From assembly GCA_012516075.1 (NCBI GenBank), contig JAAYXE010000048.1, positions 1 to 64,000 on the forward strand: a stretch of DNA of 64,000 bases. Direction: 5' to 3'. The number at the start of each line of letters is the position of its first letter. Within the stretch, counting starts at the first letter, position 1. A program made the position numbers and the translations under genes. Shown here piece by piece: positions 42,267 to 51,735 of this stretch. The DNA is from Chloroflexota bacterium (GTDB taxonomy: Bacteria > Chloroflexota > Anaerolineae > Anaerolineales > UBA4823). The notes beneath the pieces are model-generated. The model worked only from the letters and a program-made list of their open reading frames with translations, was not told the origin of the DNA and ran no database searches.

Positions 42267-43748
42267 TCAGTTCACTTCATCCAGAATGCGCTGTGCAGCA
42301 AGGCGCGCCGAGACCATGGCAGTGGGCATCCCGGTACCCGGATGCGTGCTGGCGCCTACAAAATATAAATTGTGATAGTGCGGATGCCGGTTGGCGGGAC
42401 GAAAGTAGGCGAGCTGCGTCAGGTTATGGCACAGGCCGTGGGTAGAGCCTTTCATCAGGTTGTAGCGGCGGTGCCAGTACTGGGGTGTGAAGCAGGTTTC
42501 GAATTTTATATGCCGTTCCAGGTCGCCGATGCCCAGCATATTCAGCCGGCGGAACACCTGCCGGCGCGCCTGCTCACGAATGGCTGCCCAGTCCTGCCCC
42601 CCATTTTCAGATAGATGCCCCACGGGGACGATGGCGATCAAACTGTCTTCTCCGGGTGGGGCCAGTGCCGCATCCAGGCGTGTGGGGGCATGGATATAAA
42701 TACTGGGGTTTGCCGGTAATTCCAGTTCGTGAATGATGGTGTTAAAGTTCTCGCGGTAATCATCCGCCAGGAACAGCGTATGCGGACCGAGGGCATCGTA
42801 ATACCGGTCCACACCCCAGAAAAAGCTGATCACCGAACATGAAAATCGCCTGTGCGCTAATCGTTCGGCGATCCGGCTGTCGGGCAGCAGTTCCTGATAC
42901 ACGTAGGGCAGATCTGCATTCGCCAGCACCACGTCTGCAGATAAATACCCTCCATCTGCCAGATGAACTCCGCGTGCCTGCCCTCCCCTGATTTCGATCC
43001 GGCTAACCGGCTGGTGAAAGGCGAACTCCACCCCTGCCTGGCTGGCCATAAACATCAGGGCATCCACAATACGATACATCCCACCGCGCGGATACCACAC
43101 GCCATGGGCCAGCTCGCTGTAAGGCATCAGTGAAAACGTGGCCGGGGCCTCAAAGGGACTCAGACCCATATATACATCCTGAAATGTGAACGCAGCTTTT
43201 AAGCGTTCAGAAGAGAAAAAGGCCGACATGTGGTCGTAATGGCGCAGCAGGGGGCTGAGCTGGAACAGCAGCGGCAGATTGTGAAGGGTAAAGAAATCGG
43301 CCGCCCTGCGAAAATCGCGCCCGATCAGCCTTTCGATCCCCAGGTGATAGTGGCGGTGGCCTTCCTCCATGTAGCGCAGCAGTCCCTGAAACGCGCCCGG
43401 CTCGATCGCCTCGAGCTGTTCTTGCAGCGATTTCAGGTCCGAAGTCAGGCACAGCCGGCTGCCATCGTCGAAGACCAGATTGTAGGTCGGGTCAACTCGC
43501 TGCAGGTCAAGAAGGTGGTGCATGGGTGCTCCCAGCGCCGCAAATTCCGCTTCATACAGCAGGGGCATCACCAGCAGCGTTGGGCCTGTATCGAAGTGAT
43601 GGCCGAGACGGTTGAAGCCATCACAGCGCCCTCCGGGGTGGAAATTCTTCTCGACCACGGTCACATGCAGACCCTGACGGGCCAGATGGGTCGCTGCGCA
43701 GATACCACCCACCCCGGCGCCAATCACAACGACAGTTTTGGATTTCAT
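42267..43748 (-). CDS. crtI: Phytoene desaturase-family (CrtI-like) oxidoreductase
   Basis: The start is ATG 43748 (MKSKTVVVIGAG), which places the FAD-binding loop GAGVGG at residues 10-15, as in the family; a longer frame adds an unlikely 33 residues. The product has 493 residues. Other signatures are HPGGRCDGF and the C-terminal LYFVGASTHPGTGMPTAMVS. It desaturates a polyprenoid such as phytoene or a diapo-carotenoid. It lies 50 bases downstream of a phytoene/squalene synthase-like gene, so a carotenoid pathway is likely. The exact substrate (C30 or C40) is undecided. Confidence 0.88.
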   Translation of the reverse strand: MKSKTVVVIGAGVGGICAATHLARQGLHVTVVEKNFHPGGRCDGFNRLGHHFDTGPTLLVMPLLYEAEFAALGAPMHHLLDLQRVDPTYNLVFDDGSRLCLTSDLKSLQEQLEAIEPGAFQGLLRYMEEGHRHYHLGIERLIGRDFRRAADFFTLHNLPLLFQLSPLLRHYDHMSAFFSSERLKAAFTFQDVYMGLSPFEAPATFSLMPYSELAHGVWYPRGGMYRIVDALMFMASQAGVEFAFHQPVSRIEIRGGQARGVHLADGGYLSADVVLANADLPYVYQELLPDSRIAERLAHRRFSCSVISFFWGVDRYYDALGPHTLFLADDYRENFNTIIHELELPANPSIYIHAPTRLDAALAPPGEDSLIAIVPVGHLSENGGQDWAAIREQARRQVFRRLNMLGIGDLERHIKFETCFTPQYWHRRYNLMKGSTHGLCHNLTQLAYFRPANRHPHYHNLYFVGASTHPGTGMPTAMVSARLAAQRILDEVN

Positions 43749-43798
43749 GTAAACTTTCCGGGGCTGGTTGAACGACCAGCTCACGTGTGGTCCTGATC

Positions 43799-44701
43799 TC
43801 AGAAATGTACAGCCAGCAGCGAAGCCAGGGTGTTCAGGCCCACCCACAACCCTGCCTGAAGCGACCTGCGCTGTGGGTAGGCTGGCCGCAGGTGATAGGC
43901 ATCCTTTTCAAGCGCTCGCAACATCCATTCAAAGCGAGAGACATAGGCAAAAGCGGCCAGGCGGCAGCGCCGGTTCTGCACCTGGTGGATATATTCACGA
44001 CCCTGTTTAAAAAGCGCGCGGGCCAGCTCCACACGTGAGCGCACCCACTCGAGGTATGCAGGATGGTCGATATCGAAGGGGGTGATGTTGTTTGCGGAAA
44101 GATATTCCTGAGAGACGTTGTAAAAGCCGGCCGCATTATCTTCTACGGTATCTCGCAGCATGTGCACAATGTGCGTGCCCATTACAGCCATATAGCGGGT
44201 TTCGCAGCACGGTGGGGGGCAGTGATGGCCGATAAAATACTGCAGCGCTTCGGTGACGGCGGTGGCGAGCAAGCGCGAATATTCGTTCAGCTCCGCTTCA
44301 AAGACCAGGCGTCCGCGCCGCTCAACATCGAACGCCATCACGGCCATCATATTGTGCAGGTAGGCGTGTAAACCGCTGTGCTCGCCTGTGTCGTGACGGA
44401 CCAGATCCACCAGCAGCTGTTCTTCCCTGCACAGGGAGGAGCTGGCGTTCCGCTGATAGCACGCGTCCAGCAGGCTCTGCTGGCGCTGCAGAAAAGCCCA
44501 CTTATCAGCCCTGGTGCCTGTTTCAGAATCGAGGCAGTCGTCTACCCAGCGGAAATAAGCGTAAGCCCGGTATGCATCGGAGACGAGCTCGCGATCGACA
44601 AGAAAACGAATGGTGTAGTAGGTCTGAGTACTGGAACGACGGGTGACTGCGGCTGCCAGATCCTGACTCTGATCATCCGGGAGCGGAGCGAGGATTTTCA
44701 A
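43799..44701 (-). CDS. crtB: Squalene/phytoene synthase-family protein
   Basis: I chose TTG 44701 because GAGGAA lies just upstream and the resulting 300 residues match the family; a 349-residue frame from another TTG has no ribosome binding site. The two Asp-rich motifs that bind prenyl diphosphate are present: Asp54-Asp55 and Asp58 in RWVDDCLDS, and Asp183/Asp187 in MLRDTVEDNAAG. It condenses two prenyl diphosphates head to head. The paired crtI-like gene favours phytoene or dehydrosqualene over squalene. The second motif lacks the usual GR-YLP ending (GFYNVSQEYL). Confidence 0.8.
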   Translation of the reverse strand: MKILAPLPDDQSQDLAAAVTRRSSTQTYYTIRFLVDRELVSDAYRAYAYFRWVDDCLDSETGTRADKWAFLQRQQSLLDACYQRNASSSLCREEQLLVDLVRHDTGEHSGLHAYLHNMMAVMAFDVERRGRLVFEAELNEYSRLLATAVTEALQYFIGHHCPPPCCETRYMAVMGTHIVHMLRDTVEDNAAGFYNVSQEYLSANNITPFDIDHPAYLEWVRSRVELARALFKQGREYIHQVQNRRCRLAAFAYVSRFEWMLRALEKDAYHLRPAYPQRRSLQAGLWVGLNTLASLLAVHF

Positions 44702-44865
44702 ATATTCCTCTGTTTCTAACCATCTGTGATGAAAGTCGACAGATGGATGAAGAACGAAACCCAGCTTTCTAAAACAGGACGGAACCTGTTCCGTTTTCGC
44801 TGCTGGCACAAAAAGCAACCGGACGGAGACCGGCTGGCCGCGGGTCAACGATGGGGTAACAGGGC

Positions 44866-44910
44866 AACCCCGGGCAGGGCAGCAGATTTTGCTTTTGCCT
44901 GCCCGGGGTT
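44866..44910. terminator. 13-bp perfect hairpin between metallopeptidase and crtB-like genes
   Basis: AACCCCGGGCAGG and CCTGCCCGGGGTT pair perfectly around a 19-nt loop. GATTTTTGA follows on the + strand; on the minus strand, the direction of both flanking genes, no U-tract follows. It still probably insulates the two genes. Confidence 0.6.
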
Positions 44911-44919
44911 GATTTTTGA

Positions 44920-47025
44920 CTAAGGATTGATGCTGAAACGGTACGCCGTCTTCTGGCGGGTGAAGCGGGTGACGCCGGAGACAGCGACGACAACCTCGTC
45001 TGTATCACCGTTTAAGGAAAGGGGGATTTCCAGTGTGTTATCCCCGTTCAGGGTGTATTTATCGACCTCAATAATATCGCCATAAGTGATCACCGAAATA
45101 CGGTAGCTCTGCGGCATGATGTTCTGGATGCGGACGAAACCTTCGGCCTCCCAGCCCCCATCGTCCTCTTCAAAGTCGGTAAAATAACCAATCTCGGGGA
45201 TGGAAATATCATCGATCAGGAAACCTTCCCCATTGACAGCCGCATCGGTGACATATTCGAAGCTCAGGTAGACCTGCTTCCCGGCGAACTGTGAAATATC
45301 CACCGATTCTTCGATCCACTCCGGACCGCCGCCGCTCAGGCCGTTGTAGGCCCAGCCGTAGCTGTTGCCGGAGGGGTCTTCATCTGTCCCGCTCGGTGTG
45401 GTCAGGATCTGCCAGTTTTCACCATCTTCGGAAGCGACAAGGTAGAGGTAGTCGTAGTCCTCTTCGATATCATACCAGGTAAAGAAGTTGAGCGTGAGTG
45501 GGTCGGTATGATCGGTGAAGTCAAACAGGCGAGTCAGTGTCATATGCGATTCGTCGCCGACGTTTGACCAGAAGGCATAATCCCCGGAATAGGGACCTTC
45601 CGGCAGGACATTGACCAGCGTGGAGCCCTCAAAGCGAAAGGTGTAATCGCCGCGGCAGCGAATCCGGATGTAATCCACGCCGTACTGGCTGACATCGCGT
45701 GTTTCGGTATCGGTCGGGCAGGAGTTGATGCTTTCAGTGGCGGAAGGCTGCGGTGCCTGCGGATAAATACTGTACGTGTAGCGGCCGTCTTCCACCGTTT
45801 CATCCTGCAGGTAGGATGCGATCACCCAGTCTGAAAAGATATCGTCAGCGGTAAGGGGCTCTCCGCTCTCCGGATCTACTGCGCCAATCGATGCCAGCAC
45901 GTTGTCGATACTGTCCATCCCGTTATCTTCGGCCGCGACCAGGGACTGCGTGGCCTCATCGCCGAAGCGATCCAGGAAGTAAGTCAGAAACAGGAAAGAA
46001 GCGCCGTAGTGAGGGCCGGTATTGAAGGGATCATTGGGCCAGTGGTTCAACTGGATATCCGGATTCATCGTATAGAGCCAGTCTGTGCCGCCCACATCAT
46101 AACCGTTGAGGAATGAGGCCAGTTCTGAAAAACCTTCGTTCAGCCAGGACTCTTCGTTGAGATCCCTGTACCAGTGGATCATGTGCTGGAACTCATGGGC
46201 CAGTACGCTGTAGGCAAACTCGTCGCCCAGGTCTACATGCTCGGCGCTGAGCATAAACATTTCGTGGGCATTGGAGTAGGGGTGCGCTTCAGGGTGCAGC
46301 TCGTCGGCGGAAGAGAAGTAGCCCGCTACGGAACCGCCCAGGCGCTGTGCGTAGAGGACATACAGGTGTGGGTCACCGTCCACTCCGGGCGACCACTCAC
46401 TGCCAAAGAACTCACGGTTCGTCGGATAAATCTCGTTTTCAAATGTCTCTGCCAGCCGGGCCAGATCATTTGCGTTGAAGCGGACGCCATCCTGTACCCA
46501 GAAATAGAGATGGTCGGTGACATACTGCAGGGTCGCTTCGACCTGGTAGTTTTCATTGGTGTCGGTATCCGTCACCCAGAAGGTATCTTTTGCGCCAACT
46601 TCCAGAGGGACGGGCTGCTCTGCCACAACTTCGGGGATGTCCGCTTTTCCACCAAGCCGGCTGGCCAGTTCGATTTTGTCATTGATGGGAACAACCGCCT
46701 CTTCCAGGGTGACGACTGTATCTGTGGGTATCACGCTGGGAACGGTCACCGGGGTTTCGACGCCAGATTCGGCGGTTCCGGGAGTTTCGGTTTCATCATC
46801 CGGGGTAGGGGTAGCCTCTCGCTCCGGACGAATCACGCGCGGTGTGGGTGTTACAGGCCCAACATCAAAATCGAACTCGTCAAAGGGTCCTTCGAAAAAG
46901 CTGTCCTGGCTGATGTTAAAAAAGGCAACTGCGCCGATCCCGGCGATCAGGCAGGCGCAGCAAACGACGACGAGAAGAATAACGCCGACGATGCCGGCGA
47001 CAATACCGCAAGATGAGTCGTTCAT
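44920..47025 (-). CDS. Membrane-anchored zinc metallopeptidase with immune-inhibitor-A-like C-terminal module
   Basis: 701 residues. One N-terminal transmembrane helix (about 8-36) is followed by a Thr/Pro/Glu-rich linker (to about 108), so the rest is outside the cell. The zinc site is HEFQH (His277, Glu278, His281), with Glu297 or Glu301 in NEGFSE as third ligand, a gluzincin-like arrangement. The C-terminal ~230 residues (FRFEGSTLVNVLP onward, with EESVDISQFAGKQVYLSFEY and FLIDDISIPEIG) match the beta-sandwich module of immune inhibitor A / M6-type secreted proteases. It probably degrades extracellular protein. Confidence 0.86.
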   Translation of the reverse strand: MNDSSCGIVAGIVGVILLVVVCCACLIAGIGAVAFFNISQDSFFEGPFDEFDFDVGPVTPTPRVIRPEREATPTPDDETETPGTAESGVETPVTVPSVIPTDTVVTLEEAVVPINDKIELASRLGGKADIPEVVAEQPVPLEVGAKDTFWVTDTDTNENYQVEATLQYVTDHLYFWVQDGVRFNANDLARLAETFENEIYPTNREFFGSEWSPGVDGDPHLYVLYAQRLGGSVAGYFSSADELHPEAHPYSNAHEMFMLSAEHVDLGDEFAYSVLAHEFQHMIHWYRDLNEESWLNEGFSELASFLNGYDVGGTDWLYTMNPDIQLNHWPNDPFNTGPHYGASFLFLTYFLDRFGDEATQSLVAAEDNGMDSIDNVLASIGAVDPESGEPLTADDIFSDWVIASYLQDETVEDGRYTYSIYPQAPQPSATESINSCPTDTETRDVSQYGVDYIRIRCRGDYTFRFEGSTLVNVLPEGPYSGDYAFWSNVGDESHMTLTRLFDFTDHTDPLTLNFFTWYDIEEDYDYLYLVASEDGENWQILTTPSGTDEDPSGNSYGWAYNGLSGGGPEWIEESVDISQFAGKQVYLSFEYVTDAAVNGEGFLIDDISIPEIGYFTDFEEDDGGWEAEGFVRIQNIMPQSYRISVITYGDIIEVDKYTLNGDNTLEIPLSLNGDTDEVVVAVSGVTRFTRQKTAYRFSINP

Positions 47026-47031
47026 GTTGGA

Positions 47032-48534
47032 TTACTCTCCAGACTGTGTTGGAAGATCAAGGTTGAGTTTCCCCGTTTGTTCAGTCGTTTCGAGCTGAGC
47101 CGGGTCCCGGAACACCCAGGCGGAAGCTGTAATGAGCCCAAATATAACCCACATATTAGGGATTGCAAAGGAGTCAAATGAAACTGCGGCGAAGAGAAAT
47201 GCGACGATGCCCAGCAGCCCCGCTGTGCCCCAGAACTTTATCCTTCGATCCGGTGAGAGCCATAAATACAGTGCACAACCCAGATTCGCAGCCAGAAAAG
47301 CGAAAAAGGCCGCAGTCCCTACCAGTCCTGTCTCGGCAAGCAGCCGGAAGTAAAAATTCTTGGGCGTCACCAGGCGGTTGCGGCCCTGCTCAGGCGTAAT
47401 CAGGCGCAGCACCTCTACCGTTTTAGCCAGCGGGCGCTCGGGGAGTTTTTCCTCAAAGTAAAAAGCGTAATTGCCGGGTCCCACACCGAAGACAGGCGCA
47501 GCAGTGTAAACATTCCATGCCGTTTCACTGTAGGTCAGTCGTGCGCCAAACCCCAAATATTCCAGATAATCGGAAAGGCTGGGCGATTTCTTTAGATCCC
47601 AGTAACTCCAGATGCGGGCAAAAAATTCGTTTTTCGTGCCCGCAAAGAAAACCAGCGAGGCTACGACAGCGATTGCCAGTCCTGCTTCAATCAGCCGCCG
47701 CAGCAAAGGGACGCGCACTCTGGCCTGCTCGGCTGGATCTTTTTTCTTTGCAGGGCGGAAAACCAGCACGCTGACGAACGCCAGCACGACCAGGTTCAGC
47801 ACTCCGGCGCGAGAAAACGTAAAGGGCAGCAGCGCAACGGTCCAGATCAGCAGCAGGAGCTCACCGGTAATCCAGCGCCAGCGCCAGCGAAACACGGTCT
47901 GGCCGGTCAGAACGGAAGCCAGGAGCCAGGGCAGCAGTAGAAACGTAAGCTGTTCCGCAAACCAGTTCGGTTCGTAGGTTGTCCCCGAGATGCGGTTATT
48001 AAATAAACGCCGGATTGAGATGTAGCGCTGCAGGCGGTTTAGGAGCTGAAACCATTCCTGATTCCAGCGAATGATATAAACAGCCTGCAGTGTCCCCCAG
48101 AAGATCGCCAGGGTAAACCCGGTATACAACCAGCGCAGTGAAAAGCGCAAATCTTCGATTGTTTCCGGAAGCAGCGCCACAGTAACATAGATGGCGCACC
48201 CGATTCCCAGTGTGAGCAGTGCACGCAGAACACGATCGAAGACCGACACCCCCAGTGAGGGCTCGATGCCTGCGAAGAGAGAAATCAGACCGCTGGCGAC
48301 TGCGATGAGGACAAATGGAATGAGCGCAAGCAGTGTCTTCGGTAAAGGCCGTTTCCACAGGCCCGGCAGCGTGACCAGAACCATCAACGCTGCCAGTGGA
48401 TACAGTGAAAGCGGACGGACCAGCGCCCCACCGCCGACGGCCGGGGGCAGGAAGGGAAAGCTGGTGAACGGCAGGGTCAGGAAAAATAACGCCCAGAAGA
48501 ATTTCTGCACACGCGTAAGCATGATGGACCCCAT
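47032..48534 (-). CDS. O-antigen ligase / polymerase-like membrane protein (Wzy/WaaL type)
   Basis: 500 residues with about twelve transmembrane helices and a large extracytoplasmic loop (about 305-400) containing GVGPGNYAFYFEEKL, the typical placing of the Wzy_C / O-antigen ligase motif. Members polymerise or ligate lipid-linked glycans outside the membrane. ATG at the fifth codon is an alternative start. It is the last gene of the minus-strand glycan locus, directly after the Wzz-like gene. Confidence 0.82.
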   Translation of the reverse strand: MGSIMLTRVQKFFWALFFLTLPFTSFPFLPPAVGGGALVRPLSLYPLAALMVLVTLPGLWKRPLPKTLLALIPFVLIAVASGLISLFAGIEPSLGVSVFDRVLRALLTLGIGCAIYVTVALLPETIEDLRFSLRWLYTGFTLAIFWGTLQAVYIIRWNQEWFQLLNRLQRYISIRRLFNNRISGTTYEPNWFAEQLTFLLLPWLLASVLTGQTVFRWRWRWITGELLLLIWTVALLPFTFSRAGVLNLVVLAFVSVLVFRPAKKKDPAEQARVRVPLLRRLIEAGLAIAVVASLVFFAGTKNEFFARIWSYWDLKKSPSLSDYLEYLGFGARLTYSETAWNVYTAAPVFGVGPGNYAFYFEEKLPERPLAKTVEVLRLITPEQGRNRLVTPKNFYFRLLAETGLVGTAAFFAFLAANLGCALYLWLSPDRRIKFWGTAGLLGIVAFLFAAVSFDSFAIPNMWVIFGLITASAWVFRDPAQLETTEQTGKLNLDLPTQSGE

Positions 48535-48545
48535 CGCAGTGCTTC

Positions 48546-49631
48546 TCAGGCCCTCAACCTGGACGTCAGGCGCAGGATTTCCACCAGTATCCAGGTCATG
48601 AAACCAAAAACGCCGCCCACCAGCATTAACAGCGGCACCGGGCGGATTTTGCTGGTTTGGGGTGGTTCGTCGGAGATGGGTTCGACAACCATATTGGCTG
48701 AGAATCCCAGGCTTGCCTGCGAAGCACGGGCATACTGGCCGGCAGCTTCTGCCTGTGCTTTATCCAGCGCGGCTGCCTGCTCCTGTAAAGACAGAATCTC
48801 TTCATCAACCAGGATCTGCGCTCCCTCAACCCAGGCGATGTAATCTTCAAGCGGTGATCCCATCTCCGGAGCGCTGTTGAGCAGTTCCGTCCATGCAGGG
48901 GAAAAGTCTGCCCCTTTCGTCGCCGCGGCGAGGATTCTCCAGTGTGTCTGTGGATCTTCCACCCCGGACATGCCGGCGAGTTCCTGGGAGATGGTGGTCA
49001 GGGAGGATCGGGTCTGGTTCAGTTTTGCGAGCCTCTGTGTAACAGCGACCTGATTGGCGCTGATTTCCTGCAGCTGATAGTCATACGCCAGAGTATCCTG
49101 TGCGCTGGCAACTGCCGAGTGGATCCCTTCAAGGATGACGCTTTTCCAGGCGCTTACAGCCTGAGCGGCGCGTTTCGCATCCGGGTGATCCACGGCCAGT
49201 GTCCACCTTCCGGCATTGCGCCAGAATACCCGCAGCAGCCCGGTGAATTCAGACAGGTCAACCGATTCCCAGTACGGGTCCTGTGCCTGGAGCTGTTCAA
49301 GCGTCCGCCGGACGGTGTTCTGCCCCAGGACAAAGGCGTTCAAATTGGACATCTGCCAGTTTTTATAGTCGTCGGGGTAATTAAAACTGACCTCTTCAGC
49401 GAAGGTCTGGGGATTTCGGTCGACCTCCCAGCGGTAAATGTTCAGGCCGACATAAAGATCTTCGCGAGCGCGAAAAGAGGATGGCCAGATCCAGGATACA
49501 GCCCACCCGGCCAGGCAACCAATTAAACAAAACAGGATAATTCGAGGCCACTGGTGGGTTATTGATAATATTTCATTTCTCAGCGACCATTCTTTTGTGG
49601 CTGTTCTCTCTAAAGAAGGGTTGTAGCGCAT
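48546..49631 (-). CDS. Wzz-like chain-length determinant / polysaccharide co-polymerase
   Basis: 361 residues with a transmembrane helix near each end (about 27-47 and 333-352) and a helical, partly coiled-coil extracytoplasmic domain between. A Pro-rich segment before the second helix (PPQTSKIRPVPLL) is typical of Wzz-type co-polymerases. There is no C-terminal tyrosine kinase domain. It would tune polymer length with the adjacent Wzy-like protein. The ATG shares a base with the previous stop (TAATG). Confidence 0.78.
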   Translation of the reverse strand: MRYNPSLERTATKEWSLRNEILSITHQWPRIILFCLIGCLAGWAVSWIWPSSFRAREDLYVGLNIYRWEVDRNPQTFAEEVSFNYPDDYKNWQMSNLNAFVLGQNTVRRTLEQLQAQDPYWESVDLSEFTGLLRVFWRNAGRWTLAVDHPDAKRAAQAVSAWKSVILEGIHSAVASAQDTLAYDYQLQEISANQVAVTQRLAKLNQTRSSLTTISQELAGMSGVEDPQTHWRILAAATKGADFSPAWTELLNSAPEMGSPLEDYIAWVEGAQILVDEEILSLQEQAAALDKAQAEAAGQYARASQASLGFSANMVVEPISDEPPQTSKIRPVPLLMLVGGVFGFMTWILVEILRLTSRLRA

Positions 49632-50707
49632 TATTCCAGGTCTCTAATCAGTTTGATGTGTTTCAACCAGCCATTCGGCCTGTCGAGGATATAAATCGAG
49701 ACTGCACCGGTAATGACGATCAGAGCGAACACCAGGTTCGCGATCAGGGGCGGCTGGTGCAGCAGGATAAAAGCCAGGCAGCCCAACAGCAGACCAACCC
49801 CCTGCATCAGGAGGACTGCCCGGTTCGATGAAAATCCAAGGTTCAGCAGACGGTGGTAGGTATGGTCACGCGCGCCGACATAAATGGGTTGTTTGCGGCG
49901 CAGCCGTGAGAATACCACCAGGCCGGTATCGAAAATCGGGACCCCCAGCAGCAGGATCGGAACCAGCCAGGAAGAAGATTGGTTGGCATTCTGGGGTACA
50001 TAGGCAATGGCCAGCACGGCCAGAATAAAACCCATGGTTTGCGCGCCGGAATCTCCAAGGAAGAGCAGAGCGGGAGGAGAATTGAAGAAGTAAAGAGCAA
50101 TACAGGCGCCGATAATGATCGCGCTGTGCAGTGAGAGCTCAAACTGCTGCGCATCAAGGGTTACCAGCATAAAGAAGGCAGCGGCCATGCCGCCGATTCC
50201 AACAGCCAGACCATCCATACTGTCCACAAAGTTAAAGGCATTGGTAATGCCGACGATCCACAGGATGGTCAATATCCAGTCCAGATAGAGGCTCAGTGTG
50301 GGGGTTATTTTTAAAAAGAACTCGGGGGACTCGAAAATACGAATGGACACGCCCTGCTGAATCAGGATGATCGCTGCCAGGACCTGGCCGATCAACTTGA
50401 AAACAGGAGAGGCGATCTTAATATCGTCCCAGAGTCCGAAGATGAAAATCACCAGACCGGCGATGAACGTGGCCCGAATGCTCTCGTTGTGCAGCGTCCC
50501 GAATAAGACCTCAGAGACCAGCAGCGTGCAAACGAGGGCAATACCGCCAGAAATGGGTATCGGGCAGCGATGCTGCTTGTGAGGTGCACTGCCCGGATAA
50601 TCGACGATTTTGAGTGCTCTCGCAGCGCGAGTGCTCAACAGTCCAAACAGGACTTCGAGGAGCATTGCCGCCAGTATTGCCTGAAACAACGAGGTGGAGG
50701 TGGACAT
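49631..50707 (-). CDS. WecA/TagO-like undecaprenyl-phosphate sugar-1-phosphate transferase
   Basis: Starts lipid-linked glycan synthesis by moving a sugar-1-phosphate (often GlcNAc-1-P) onto undecaprenyl phosphate. 358 residues, about ten helices. The catalytic Asp motifs are GLWDD (91-95), NAFNFVDSMDGLAVG (156-170) and FLGDSGAQ (216-223), all intact. The sugar specificity cannot be read. As the only initiating enzyme in the locus, it probably provides the primer for the glycan built by the neighbouring glycosyltransferases. Confidence 0.9.
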   Translation of the reverse strand: MSTSTSLFQAILAAMLLEVLFGLLSTRAARALKIVDYPGSAPHKQHRCPIPISGGIALVCTLLVSEVLFGTLHNESIRATFIAGLVIFIFGLWDDIKIASPVFKLIGQVLAAIILIQQGVSIRIFESPEFFLKITPTLSLYLDWILTILWIVGITNAFNFVDSMDGLAVGIGGMAAAFFMLVTLDAQQFELSLHSAIIIGACIALYFFNSPPALLFLGDSGAQTMGFILAVLAIAYVPQNANQSSSWLVPILLLGVPIFDTGLVVFSRLRRKQPIYVGARDHTYHRLLNLGFSSNRAVLLMQGVGLLLGCLAFILLHQPPLIANLVFALIVITGAVSIYILDRPNGWLKHIKLIRDLE

Positions 50708-50778
50708 GGAAAGATAATTACGCCTTCCGAAATGCCCTCCCCCTGATACTGCCTTCGGATTACGATCCTTTCTGAAGC

Positions 50779-51735
50779 TTAAGGCCTTTTCGCGCCGGCG
50801 AACTTTTCTTTTCTCAGCAGGTTGAGCATAACAGCGGAGAGAAACTTGAGCAGCATCAGGACATAGTATACCCAGTTAAACAGGAAAAAATAATCTTTCG
50901 CAAAGTTTTTGCGATAGAAGAGAAAATACGATTTGTGCCATTCGAAGATCGAACGGAAAGGTTCCACACGCGACCCTCCCATCCCCCCATAATGGATGAT
51001 CTGAGCTGTCGGGACGTAGAATACCTGCCATCCAGCCTGGCGGGCACGATAACAAAAGTCTGCATCCTCCTGATAGGCAAAGAAGCGTTCGTCCAGGTAT
51101 CCAATTTGATCAATTACTTCCCGCCGTATGAGCATGCATGATCCCGAGACGCCGTCGACGGGATGCGTTTCGTCCTCATCCATGTAAGTCAACAGGTATT
51201 GTCCAAACAGCTTACTTTTGGGGAAAAGTTTCCAGATGCCCGAGAAATAGGTCAGCACCGCCCATGGGCGAGCATCCCCTCTGCGGCAGGGTTTTTGCAG
51301 GGTAAGATCACGATTGAGTACTTTTGGCCCGCAGATGCCCACCTGGGGATGGGTATCCAGAAATTCTGCCAGCTTATCCAGCGCCTGGGGGAGAACCACT
51401 GTGTCCGGGTTGAGCAGGAGCAGATATCTGCCGCTGCTCGCCCGCAGCGCCTGGTTGGTAGGCCGGGTAAAGCCCTCGTTGCTGTCGTTCTGGATTAAAC
51501 GGACCTGGGGATACGCTTCCTTTAGAAACTGCTGTAATCCATCCGTCGAACCATTATCGACGATTGTAATTTCAATAGATGGAATATTTGTGTTCGCGTA
51601 CAGGGACTGCAGGCAGTCGCGCACATACTCGAGCGCCTGATAAGTGACGATGCAGACGGAAAGGGTCACATCGGTCAGGGGTTCTGCAGTACCTGCCTGT
51701 AAAGCTGCAGTGTCTGTCTGGCTGTTCGTTCCCAT
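50779..51735 (-). CDS. GT2-family glycosyltransferase
   Basis: 318 residues from ATG 51735, which overlaps the preceding gene by 61 bases; GTG 51669 just after that gene's stop is a possible alternative. The GT2 core starts at SVCIVTYQALEYVRDCL, with the donor-binding TIVDNGSTDG (57-66), the DxD-like NPDTVV (109-114) and the FFAYQEDADFCYRARQAGW catalytic segment. A C-terminal hydrophobic helix (about 285-308) suggests membrane association. Rhamnosyltransferase-like, but the sugar is unknown. Confidence 0.87.
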   Translation of the reverse strand: MGTNSQTDTAALQAGTAEPLTDVTLSVCIVTYQALEYVRDCLQSLYANTNIPSIEITIVDNGSTDGLQQFLKEAYPQVRLIQNDSNEGFTRPTNQALRASSGRYLLLLNPDTVVLPQALDKLAEFLDTHPQVGICGPKVLNRDLTLQKPCRRGDARPWAVLTYFSGIWKLFPKSKLFGQYLLTYMDEDETHPVDGVSGSCMLIRREVIDQIGYLDERFFAYQEDADFCYRARQAGWQVFYVPTAQIIHYGGMGGSRVEPFRSIFEWHKSYFLFYRKNFAKDYFFLFNWVYYVLMLLKFLSAVMLNLLRKEKFAGAKRP